A stretch of DNA of 64,000 nucleotides from Snodgrassella alvi_G (GTDB lineage: Bacteria > Pseudomonadota > Gammaproteobacteria > Burkholderiales > Neisseriaceae). Position numbers and translations under genes: made by a program. Under the pieces are notes generated by a model, which was given only the letters and a program-made list of their open reading frames with translations, was not told the DNA's origin and did not search any database. Within the stretch, counting starts at the first letter, position 1. Each line of letters starts with the position of its first letter. This document shows positions 1-6,854 of the stretch, one piece after another. Where the stretch lies: positions 1 to 64,000 of the forward strand of contig CAMLCH010000006.1 of NCBI GenBank assembly GCA_946478525.1, read 5' to 3'.

Positions 1-182
1 CCTAGTTTTCTTTCTCTAACCGTTACATATTTTTCATAAATTGCATCAATTTCTTTTTTTAGTTCTTCTGTATAATCAACTTCTGGATTTTCATACTGTA
101 CCTCGTACCAATAGCTTTCCCATTTATTCATTTCTGTTAAAAAAAGTTTTAATACTTTTAAAGCTTGCTCTGTAGAATTCAT
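1..182 (-). CDS. Partial NTF2-fold-type immunity protein (C-terminus beyond window)
   Basis: The frame runs open from an ATG at 182-180 to the left edge, giving about 60 residues that begin MNSTEQALKVLKLFLTEM and contain a KWE motif and a VTVRERK motif. This pattern resembles NTF2-fold immunity proteins of polymorphic toxin systems (resemblance recalled, not searched). The ATG overlaps the TGA of the upstream Rhs remnant as ATGA, the tight coupling usual for a toxin C-terminus followed by its cognate immunity gene. By inference it neutralises a toxin whose gene is now eroded, or a toxin delivered by neighbouring cells. It could instead be an unrelated small acidic protein. Confidence 0.6.
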   Translation of the reverse strand, partial: MNSTEQALKVLKLFLTEMNKWESYWYEVQYENPEVDYTEELKKEIDAIYEKYVTVRERKL

Positions 183-460
183 TTACTTTTCCTAATTTTC
201 AAAAATATCAAAAAGAACTCATTATTGTCAGAGGATAATCTTTCTTGTAATTGTCCGCGTCCGTTATAATGATACCTAGTCACCGCGCCATCAAAATCGT
301 GTACCGCTTTCACTAAACCAGCTTGATTATAAATGTACTGTTGACAACTACCATCCACCCGCTCAATCATGGTGAGAAGATTAGCGACTAATAAGTGTGA
401 CTATCCAGTGCATACACCTCTTCAGTAGTGGTCAGAATATTTGCGCTAACACCGGTTTAA
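179..460 (-). pseudogene. Rhs (YD-repeat) protein C-terminal remnant
   Basis: The 3' part (about 400 to 179) encodes a YD-repeat pattern: YIYNQAGLV, then FDGAVTRYHYNGRGQL. The piece just upstream, in another frame (about 460 to 395), encodes TTTEEVYALDSHTY followed by TAG. Joined across a frameshift near 391-396 the two parts read as one continuous Rhs repeat. Only about 16 residues follow the last YD motif before the stop, so the toxin domain expected at an Rhs C-terminus is essentially missing. Rhs proteins are large secreted shell proteins carrying swappable C-terminal toxins; this is a dead fragment of one. Confidence 0.75.
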
Positions 461-537
461 AAAGTGAAAGTTAATCACAAAGTACTTTGATAATTTATAA
501 TCTGACTTTGGAAACTACTCCATTTTTAACTTATTTT

Positions 538-804
538 TTATGATGCTGTTAAATATTTATAAAAGCACATAAGCTCATCTTTATAATTGTTTCCATTTAA
601 CAAATAATTATATTTTTCATTTAATTCGATAATTCGGTTTTGTTTTTTCAAAAGGTACAGCGCTGGGTATGCTGTATGGTTAATTATCCATTGTTCTGGA
701 TTAGATTGAATATCCGAAATCCATTTTTCAGTAAATAAAATACTTTCCGCGTGTAAGGAGGTTATGTGCAAAGATAGCAGATAAAAAATAGCCGGAAGGA
801 GCAA
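538..804 (-). CDS. Small secreted protein of unknown function
   Basis: This 88-residue frame starts at a TTG (804-802), with an in-frame stop shortly upstream and a weak AGAAG ribosome site. Residues 1-19 form a plausible signal peptide (hydrophobic LLPAIFYLLSL, then LHA before ES), so the mature protein would be about 69 residues in the periplasm. It has one cysteine near the C-terminus. I do not recognise a family. It lies directly downstream of the frameshifted gene at 836-1464 and on the same strand as the immunity-type genes, so a periplasmic immunity role is possible but only inferred from context. The non-ATG start lowers certainty. Confidence 0.45.
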   Translation of the reverse strand: MLLPAIFYLLSLHITSLHAESILFTEKWISDIQSNPEQWIINHTAYPALYLLKKQNRIIELNEKYNYLLNGNNYKDELMCFYKYLTAS

Positions 805-832
805 AAGGTGATCTTCTGGTTTCTTTCAGATA
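773..832. repeat. Junction repeat, copy A
   Basis: This stretch shares the exact 16-mer GATAGCAGATAAAAAA with copy B at 1531-1582. It is followed in both by a CCGG element, a GATCTT element and a T-rich AGAT end, in partly rearranged order. On the minus strand it lies just after the stop of the gene at 836-1464 and overlaps the signal peptide of the 538-804 gene. Confidence 0.5.
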
Positions 833-835
833 AAA

Positions 836-1464
836 TCAATTACTTGGATATATCTGAATAAGACCTTTCGGCGTGTTTTCAGTGATTTTTAGCGTTGGTT
901 CAGTTTCTATATTATAATAGCGTTCAATATATGTACTCAACCACATACGTTGTTCTATGTTCGTGATAACATTATCTTTGTAAAGATATTTCTTTGCTGC
1001 AAACCTATTATCATATGAGTAAGAATAAGAATCAGTTATTATACCGTCATCTAATTTCACTAAAATCACATGATTTAGATTGGCATCATCTTTACTTTCA
1101 AGAGTAGCTCCAAATATTAATCCAATTATCTCATTGTCTTGTCTAAAGTAAAATTTCCTGTATACAAGCCATTCTTTTTTCAAATTTGAGAATTTAGCGT
1201 AGCTTATCTCTCCGATAATATTATTATTAATATCCATAAAATATTTATGTCTATTAACTGCTGGAGAGCAGTCCTTTTTTTTAAGCATCCTTCCAGGTTT
1301 ATACCCCAATAATTCACAGTTATATGGTTTTAAGAGTAAGCTGACAATACTCCCATCCCCCATGATTGGCTGACAGTATTATCGCTTAACCAAATTTTCA
1401 ACTCTGGATATTTGCTTTTGTATTCATTAAATATGTCAATTAGATAATCTTTCATGTTTTTCAT
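836..1464 (-). pseudogene. Frameshifted immunity-type gene, unknown family
   Basis: The natural start is the ATG at 1464-1462, preceded by an AAGGAA ribosome site. It reads MKNMKDYLIDIFNEYKSKY and on to SQSWGMG before an early stop. The long remainder (175 residues, ending IYPSN) lies in the next frame. Adding one G to the five-G run at 1357-1361 (C on the plus strand) joins them as SQSWGDGSIVSLLLKP into a protein of about 208 residues. No known domain is recognised; the size and position between Rhs remnants suggest an immunity or effector-associated protein. The break may be a real mutation, phase variation, or an assembly error. Confidence 0.6.
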
Positions 1465-1530
1465 TCTCTATTCCTTATTTTTTATTCACTATACCTTAGG
1501 GAATTTCATTTTCCATTCTCTTTCCTATTT

Positions 1531-1582
1531 GATAGCAGATAAAAAAATAATCAGAAGAGATCTTTCCGGCTTTATTTAGATG
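1531..1582. repeat. Junction repeat, copy B
   Basis: This is the second copy of the element at 773-832, sharing the exact 16-mer GATAGCAGATAAAAAA. On the minus strand it lies at the 3' end of the 1576-2022 gene. It contains a GAAAGATC-TCTTC near-palindrome followed by a T run, so it may also act as that gene's terminator. Confidence 0.5.
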
Positions 1583-2022
1583 TCTTTTAAATTAATAACC
1601 CGCTGCCACCATTGTTTATTTTCGATATGACTTGTTACAATGTTCTTGCCCCATTTTTTATATTTTTTTAGGAAAAATACCATATCCACATCAGACTTTT
1701 CTATCACATCATGAGATTCATTAATCCCCAAACAAAAGAAAATATTTATTGAGTCAAATAAATGGAGAACTTTTAAAAACTCTTCATAGAGTAAATCTCC
1801 ATCAGAGTAAATTAATCTGCTCATATAGTCATAAGTAATTTCAACAATATTACTGTACTTAGAGGTAACCACACTATTGATAAAATCGTTAACTATATTT
1901 TTACATATTAACTTATTGTATTCTGATGAATAATATATTTCGCAAGCTACCACTTCAATATCATGCGGCTGTCTATACCCCTTTTTTATTAACTGAATAA
2001 TATGATTCACTTTATTTGGCAT
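1576..2022 (-). CDS. Orphan immunity-type protein, unknown family
   Basis: The 148-residue protein begins MPNKVNHIIQLIKKGY. It lacks a signal peptide or membrane segment and looks soluble and helical, with FFLKKYKKWGKN near the C-terminus and tryptophans at WW. No family is recognised. Its ATG follows the end of an Rhs toxin tail by about 14 nt (tail stop at 2038-2036), and a second Rhs-side frame ends with TAA directly abutting this ATG. That is the standard toxin-then-immunity layout. By inference it is a cytoplasmic immunity protein that outlived its toxin gene. Confidence 0.6.
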   Translation of the reverse strand: MPNKVNHIIQLIKKGYRQPHDIEVVACEIYYSSEYNKLICKNIVNDFINSVVTSKYSNIVEITYDYMSRLIYSDGDLLYEEFLKVLHLFDSINIFFCLGINESHDVIEKSDVDMVFFLKKYKKWGKNIVTSHIENKQWWQRVINLKDI

Positions 2023-2035
2023 TTAATTTCTCTCA

Positions 2036-2290
2036 CTAATTAGACACTGAAAAACAAGGAAGTTTTGCCAGGTTTTCCCAAGTTTCAGGAAATGAGTTGA
2101 TATAGTTGGTGTATTATCTGTTTGGCTGGTCGCTGTAAACAGGCCAGTATTCGGATCGTAATAACCCACACGAGGAAAGTAAATCAATTGCTATTTGATC
2201 AAAGCCATCTGAAATCTGTAATGTATTATAAATACCTTCATCATAGAGTTGTCAAAAACGGTATTTTAATCCTGCACTATGGGTTAACAG
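2036..2290 (-). pseudogene. Rhs core end and toxin tail remnant
   Basis: Read on the minus strand, about 2185-2110 encodes YFPRVGYYDPNTGLFTA. This matches the YYDPxTGRF motif that closes the Rhs core. Further upstream, about 2275-2225, the degraded KYRF-stop-QLYDEGIYNTL corresponds to the preceding core repeat. A third frame at 2110-2036 encodes YINSFPETWENLAKLP and ends in TAG. At least two frameshifts and several stops break the gene. It is the 3' end of a former Rhs effector whose toxin domain has been deleted internally. Confidence 0.7.
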
Positions 2291-2507
2291 ATGATGCAAA
2301 GTAATAACAGTATATTTATTATGGTAATAGATAATATTTATGTGGAAATAAATAATTTGAGTGAGTTTGCCTTGATAACAGCCTGTCTGCAAATGTAGTC
2401 AGTTCCGCACATACCCGACAATACTATAAATAGCTCTCGGGAGGGCTTAATTTTTAACTGACTTAACTAGCCTGAGCTATATATATGATGAGATATTTAT
2501 TATTGTT

Positions 2508-2536
2508 TTGACAGTAAAATCATTCGTTGATATAAT
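2508..2536 (+). promoter_or_regulatory. Sigma70 promoter of rplU-rpmA
   Basis: A perfect TTGACA -35 box at 2508-2513 and a perfect TATAAT -10 box at 2531-2536 are separated by 17 bp. This is a consensus promoter about 65 bp upstream of rplU, as expected for a ribosomal protein operon. Confidence 0.9.
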
Positions 2537-2602
2537 CGCGAATTCCGTTTTGTGCGGAAATTTAATTTTTGTTTTTTAATTGGATTCCTATTGGAGTTGA
2601 GT

Positions 2603-2911
2603 ATGTACGCGGTCGTAAAAACCGGCGGTAAACAATATAAAGTTGCCGTTGGCGAAAAATTAAAAGTAGAACAGATACCAGCAGAACTCGACAGCCAGAT
2701 CGAACTGAATGAAGTTTTGATGATTGCTGACGGTGAAGCGGTGAAAGTGGGCACGCCTTTTATTGAGGGCGCTAAAGTAACCGCTAAAGTGGTTGCACAT
2801 GGCCGTCATGATAAAGTACGTATTTTTAAAATGCGTCGTCGTAAACACTATCAGAAACGTCAAGGTCACCGCCAGAATTTTACCCAGATTGAAATCGTGG
2901 CGATTGCCTAA
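2603..2911 (+). CDS. rplU: 50S ribosomal protein L21
   Basis: This 102-residue protein of the large ribosomal subunit binds 23S rRNA. The start MYAVVKTGGKQYKV is the family's conserved N-terminus. An upstream in-frame extension from 2552 is rejected because GGAG sits about 8 nt before the ATG at 2603 and L21 proteins begin with MYAV. The C-terminal RRRKHYQKRQGHRQ basic stretch is typical. It is cotranscribed with rpmA 20 nt downstream, from the strong promoter at 2508-2536. Confidence 0.97.
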   Translation: MYAVVKTGGKQYKVAVGEKLKVEQIPAELDSQIELNEVLMIADGEAVKVGTPFIEGAKVTAKVVAHGRHDKVRIFKMRRRKHYQKRQGHRQNFTQIEIVAIA

Positions 2912-2931
2912 TTGAGTGAAGGAATAACAGA

Positions 2932-3204
2932 ATGGCACACAAAAAAGCAGGCGGTAGCTCCCGCAACGGTCGTGATTCAGAAGCCAAACGTTTGGGCGTT
3001 AAAGCCTTTGGTAATGAGCTGATTCCGGCTGGTTCAATTATTGTACGTCAACGTGGCACTCGTTTTCACGCTGGTGAAAATGTAGGTATGGGCAAAGACC
3101 ACACTTTATTTGCTAAAGTAGATGGTTATGTTGAATTTGCCACTAAAGGTGCACTGAATCGTAAAACTGTTAGTGTGCGTCCTTACACCGGCGCAGACGA
3201 ATAA
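2932..3204 (+). CDS. rpmA: 50S ribosomal protein L27
   Basis: L27 is a 90-residue large-subunit protein whose N-terminal tail reaches the peptidyl transferase centre. The N-terminus MAHKKAGGSSRNGRDS and the core GSIIVRQRGTRFH are family hallmarks. The A-H-K-K-A-G start shows the non-cleaved form found in Gram-negative bacteria. It is the second gene of the rplU operon, preceded by GAAGGAA, and ends just before a strong intrinsic terminator. Confidence 0.97.
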   Translation: MAHKKAGGSSRNGRDSEAKRLGVKAFGNELIPAGSIIVRQRGTRFHAGENVGMGKDHTLFAKVDGYVEFATKGALNRKTVSVRPYTGADE

Positions 3205-3220
3205 GTTTTAAATGATTTTA

Positions 3221-3247
3221 AGCCCTGCCAGCTGGCAGGGCTTTTTT
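3221..3247 (+). terminator. Intrinsic terminator after rpmA
   Basis: The inverted repeat AGCCCTGCCAGCTGGCAGGGCT is followed by six T. It ends the rplU-rpmA transcript. Confidence 0.9.
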
Positions 3248-3376
3248 GTTACTGATTTGATGCAGATGAATATTCAGCGCTGCATTACTGTGCTTGGGCT
3301 ATAATTGAGCCTGAATACTTTGGCATAGGCAATCAGGTAATTTGTCCGAGCGTAATTATTGCAGACTGAGAATGAT

Positions 3377-4510
3377 ATGAAGTTTATTGATGAAGCTAAA
3401 ATTGATGTAGTAGCGGGTCGTGGCGGTAATGGTGCTGCCAGTTTCCGCAGAGAAAAATTTGTGCCCAAAGGCGGGCCGGATGGCGGTGATGGTGGTCGAG
3501 GAGGCAGTGTTTGGGCGGTGGCCGATGAAAATATCAATACTTTGGTGGAATACCGGTTTGTTAAGCGTTATCAGGCTAAAAATGGTGAAAAAGGACATGG
3601 TTCCGATCGCTATGGTCGCGGAGCAGATGATATTGAGTTAAAAATGCCGGTTGGTACGTTAATTCGTGATGCAGATACGGATCAAATAATCGCGGATTTA
3701 ACCTACCATGGTCAACGCATTTGTCTGGCTAAAGGTGGTAAAGGAGGTCTGGGCAATATTCATTTTAAATCATCTGTTAATCGTGCTCCCAGACAGGCTA
3801 CGCCGGGTGAAGAAGGGGAGGCAAGGACATTATTTCTGGAATTGAAGGTGCTGGCAGATGTCGGTTTACTGGGTATGCCTAATGCCGGCAAGTCTACTTT
3901 GATCAGTGCGGTATCAGCAGCGCGACCAAAGGTGGCTGATTATCCTTTTACAACTTTGCATCCAAATTTGGGCGTGGTTCGCAGTGATGATAATTACAGT
4001 TTTGTGATGGCAGATATTCCCGGTCTGATTGAAGGCGCTGCAGAAGGTGCCGGCCTGGGACATCGGTTTTTGAAGCATTTGTCGCGTACGGGTTTGTTAT
4101 TACACGTAGTGGATATAGCACCTTTTGATGAAGCGGTTAATCCAGCGCAAGAAGCACTGGCGCTTATTGAGGAGTTGCGTCGCTATGATGAAACTTTGCA
4201 TGATAAGCCACGTTGGTTGGTGTTAAATAAAATTGATATGTTGCCTGAAGATGAACGTGAAGCCAGAGTAACACAGTTTTTAGCAGATATTGGTTGGAAT
4301 TATCCGGCACCAGACGATAGTTTTGAATTTGATATTGTGACTCCACGGGTGTTCAAAATCAGTGCACTGAGCAGACAAGGAACTCAGGAGTTGATGCAGA
4401 CAATACAAATGTATTTGGATGCACGTCACCAGCAGCTTGCTAAACAGCAACCAACTGAGACAGAGATTACCGGAGAATCCATTGCACAAAGTTTGATTCA
4501 GCCAGAATAG
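3377..4510 (+). CDS. obgE: Obg family GTPase (ribosome assembly)
   Basis: This 377-residue GTPase acts in 50S maturation and stress control. The glycine-rich Obg fold occupies residues 1 to about 158 (GGNGAASFRREKF, GGDGGRGG). The G domain follows, with G1 GMPNAGKST at 166-174, G3 DIPGLIEGA and G4 NKID. The start MKFIDEAKIDV is chosen because it is the conserved N-terminus; the six-residue upstream extension has no family support. It follows rpmA, as in many Proteobacteria, but after a terminator, so it probably has its own promoter; a TATAAT at 3300-3305 is a candidate -10 box. Confidence 0.97.
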   Translation: MKFIDEAKIDVVAGRGGNGAASFRREKFVPKGGPDGGDGGRGGSVWAVADENINTLVEYRFVKRYQAKNGEKGHGSDRYGRGADDIELKMPVGTLIRDADTDQIIADLTYHGQRICLAKGGKGGLGNIHFKSSVNRAPRQATPGEEGEARTLFLELKVLADVGLLGMPNAGKSTLISAVSAARPKVADYPFTTLHPNLGVVRSDDNYSFVMADIPGLIEGAAEGAGLGHRFLKHLSRTGLLLHVVDIAPFDEAVNPAQEALALIEELRRYDETLHDKPRWLVLNKIDMLPEDEREARVTQFLADIGWNYPAPDDSFEFDIVTPRVFKISALSRQGTQELMQTIQMYLDARHQQLAKQQPTETEITGESIAQSLIQPE

Positions 4511-4518
4511 TCTTTCAT

Positions 4519-4544
4519 AAAGCCAGCTAAACTAAGCTGGCTTT
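4519..4544 (+). terminator. Probable terminator after obgE
   Basis: A ten-base stem AAAGCCAGCT/AGCTGGCTTT has a six-base loop. The following T tract is short, so strength is uncertain. Confidence 0.5.
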
Positions 4545-5445
4545 ACTATGTTGAGGATGGTCAGGTGAACGAGGGCTTTTTCATGCTGACTAGCTAATGT
4601 TTTAGCTAATATGGTTAGTTATCCTGACGAAATTATTTGCAGGTGAAGATGAGTAGAGCTGTATTCTGTTAAGTTGTCAGGGGTTGGAACTAATGCTTCA
4701 AAATATCAAATTTGAATCCGTGATAATTTACCCATGCTAAGCAATGGTTATCACTCTCTATCATGCCGAGCAATCTGTAAACTGGTACGCTCGGAAAATA
4801 GATATAATTAGGGATTTGGAAGCTTCAGCAAGGTGCAGCATGTCAAGATATTCGTAGGATACAATTTATAATAGAATATAATATGCCAATAAGATAATTA
4901 TGAATGATGAAATTACAAAAAAGCTCAGCAGGGAGAAATGGCACTTCTGCATATGGAATTGTTTTATCGGGCTAATAGCGCAATTATTAACAGATAGCTT
5001 GGCAGGTTAGGTAAAAGCAAGGTGTTTTAAAGAATTAGCCACTAAAAAATTAGATGACAAAATATTTGCAACATTGAATGAATAATTTTTATTACTTTTA
5101 TATACTTGTGTTAATTAGATAAGACGGTTGGCAATATAGAAAAATCTGAACGAAATTATCGCTTTTGATCAATCTGCAACAATAGAAACCACGGTTGCGG
5201 ATGTCTTTTTAATTACTGGTAGCAAGAAATAATATCTTTCTGTTTTATTTATAGACTGTTATTTATAGTCTTTTGTTATTTTACTTGCAAATTAATTATT
5301 GATGCTAAGTACATATATACCGATATTGATATTTATTTATATCGGTATATTTTACTTTCTGTAATGTTTTTTGTTTTATAAATACTATTGTTATTAAATT
5401 TATTGAAATAGAATAGTTAATGTCTTTGTTTAGGCAGCTGTTATA
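4545..5445. other. Gene-poor spacer with coding-like fragments
   Basis: No intact gene is seen in about 900 bp. Short plus-strand open pieces look like decayed coding sequence: one from about 4937 starting MALLHMELFYRANS behind a GGGAGAA site, one near 5011-5084 reading KELATKKLDDKIFATLNE, and one ending at 5232 reading LNEIIAFDQSATIETTV. None is long enough to assign. The rest is AT-rich. Confidence 0.4.
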
Positions 5446-5985
5446 TTAGGTTTGTTTATGGCGGTGATTGCGCTGGCTTTTCCACTTTAGCAGTAATTGT
5501 ATGAGTAGGATGATAATTAATGCAGATAGAGTGGCCATGATGATGAATTGCAGATTGTAAACTCTGGATTCAATCGGGGTGACAGTGGACGTGGTTGCCG
5601 TGTATTGGGCCACGGTGATTTGGCTTTGGGTGCGTAGTTTGGTTTCAATTATCTGTTGGTTATTAGTTTGCTGGACAATTTTATAGCTAACGGTTTCGTT
5701 GCCATTTTTTTCTTTTTCCCCACTAGGAGCTTTAGCTAGAAAACTGCTATTAGCGATAGAGTGTTGTTGAATATAACGATAGGGCAAAGCCAGAAAAGAG
5801 CCATCCTGCTGAAAAACAACAACAACCATGCTGTCATGAAAGGGTTTATGGTTGTCTACAGTTCTGCGATCGAACATGGAATAGATATACATGAATAAGA
5901 TGAATAAACCACAGAATAAGGCAAATTTGATTAAGCGTTTGCTTTTCAGATTGAAATGATTTGGTTGGTGTGCAGTGTTGTTCAT
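5446..5985 (-). CDS. Two-TM protein, orphan family with paralogue at 58635-59218
   Basis: The 179-residue protein has a membrane segment at about residues 20-36 (FALFCGLFILFMYIYS) and a second at about 148-166 (FIIMATLSALIIILLIQLLL). Between them is a roughly 110-residue domain, probably periplasmic, containing SSFLAKAPSGEKEKNG and SYKIVQQ. The C-terminal tail is short and basic. No known family is recognised. The same architecture and the motif SFLAK-x-PSG followed by a SYK motif recur in the broken gene at 58635-59218, so the two are paralogues. There is no operon partner, and its upstream spacing to the divergent hugZ-like gene is 275 bp. Confidence 0.7.
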   Translation of the reverse strand: MNNTAHQPNHFNLKSKRLIKFALFCGLFILFMYIYSMFDRRTVDNHKPFHDSMVVVVFQQDGSFLALPYRYIQQHSIANSSFLAKAPSGEKEKNGNETVSYKIVQQTNNQQIIETKLRTQSQITVAQYTATTSTVTPIESRVYNLQFIIMATLSALIIILLIQLLLKWKSQRNHRHKQT

Positions 5986-6260
5986 GATGAATAGGTGTAC
6001 AGTAGCCGGTTTAGCTGATAGTCATTCTTGCTGGTTAAGTAGGCTTATTTTACTGGATTTGATGGCTACCGGCGCAAGGATTTTAATTCCACATAAAGCT
6101 GCGGGTGGGGGTGGCAGTTTGGTTTTAATGAGTAGATATTTTGTTTCTATTTGAATGAATGATGTTTTAATCACCTATAAATCAGATATTAGGAACTATG
6201 TGGTTTGTGTTTTAATATAAAGCTTATTATTATTCAATTTTAATGTATTCAGGTGTGGCT

Positions 6261-6770
6261 ATGAGTGAGAAACAGGATGTTACAGCATTGCAAACGGCAA
6301 TTACTCGTTTGCAGCAGGTAAAATCGTTAATTTTATCTACGGTGGATGAACAAGGTTTGCCTCAGGCCAGTTATGCTCCTTTTGTTGAGTATGATAGTTG
6401 TTTGTACGTTTTGTTATCGGGTTTGGCCTTACATACGCAGAATTTACTTAAGCAAAAACGTGCCAATGTGATGTTAATTGAGGATGAGGCTTTGGCACGG
6501 AATATATTTGCCCGGGCACGGCTTAATTATTCTGTATCTGTGGCTGTAGTCGAAAAAGATACTTCGCCGGGTGTGGAAGTTCTGACAGCAATGAAAGATA
6601 AGCTGGGTAATACTGTTGATGTACTTGCGGACTTACCTGATTTTATGTTGTTTCAGCTCAAGCTGAAAAAAGCACGGCTGGTGATTGGTTTTGGACGTGC
6701 ATATGTATTTGTACCGGGCGAAGTTGATGGTGCAATTCAGTTAACGGAAAAAAATAGTTTACAGGCATAA
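6261..6770 (+). CDS. HugZ-like pyridoxamine 5'-phosphate oxidase-fold protein
   Basis: This 169-residue protein has the split beta-barrel fold of the PNPOx/HugZ group, some members of which bind or degrade haem. Supporting segments are SLILSTVDEQGLPQASYAPFV, where the usual family pattern is TLATVDADGxPxxSYAPFV, then VLLSGLALHTQNL and the late GFGRAYVF. The start at 6261 has an AGGTG site 7 nt upstream and is preferred over an ATG at 6243 with none. It lacks the long C-terminal domain of some HugZ proteins. Its role could be haem use, FMN-linked redox, or unknown; ubiB follows 84 bp downstream. Confidence 0.75.
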   Translation: MSEKQDVTALQTAITRLQQVKSLILSTVDEQGLPQASYAPFVEYDSCLYVLLSGLALHTQNLLKQKRANVMLIEDEALARNIFARARLNYSVSVAVVEKDTSPGVEVLTAMKDKLGNTVDVLADLPDFMLFQLKLKKARLVIGFGRAYVFVPGEVDGAIQLTEKNSLQA

Positions 6771-6854
6771 TTTTTCGAACGGGCAGAGATTCTGTTGTTA
6801 TTCAAAAAATCCCGTACAATAAGTTTTTTCAGGGGATTAACCGGAGCAGTACAG

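Noticed and set aside
2122..2304. 60-codon plus-strand frame
   Set aside because: It is antisense to a recognisable Rhs core remnant and has no ribosome site.
4937..4996. Short frame starting MALLHMELF that faintly recalls the start of esterase-type proteins
   Set aside because: Only 19 codons remain before a stop; the resemblance is too short to name.
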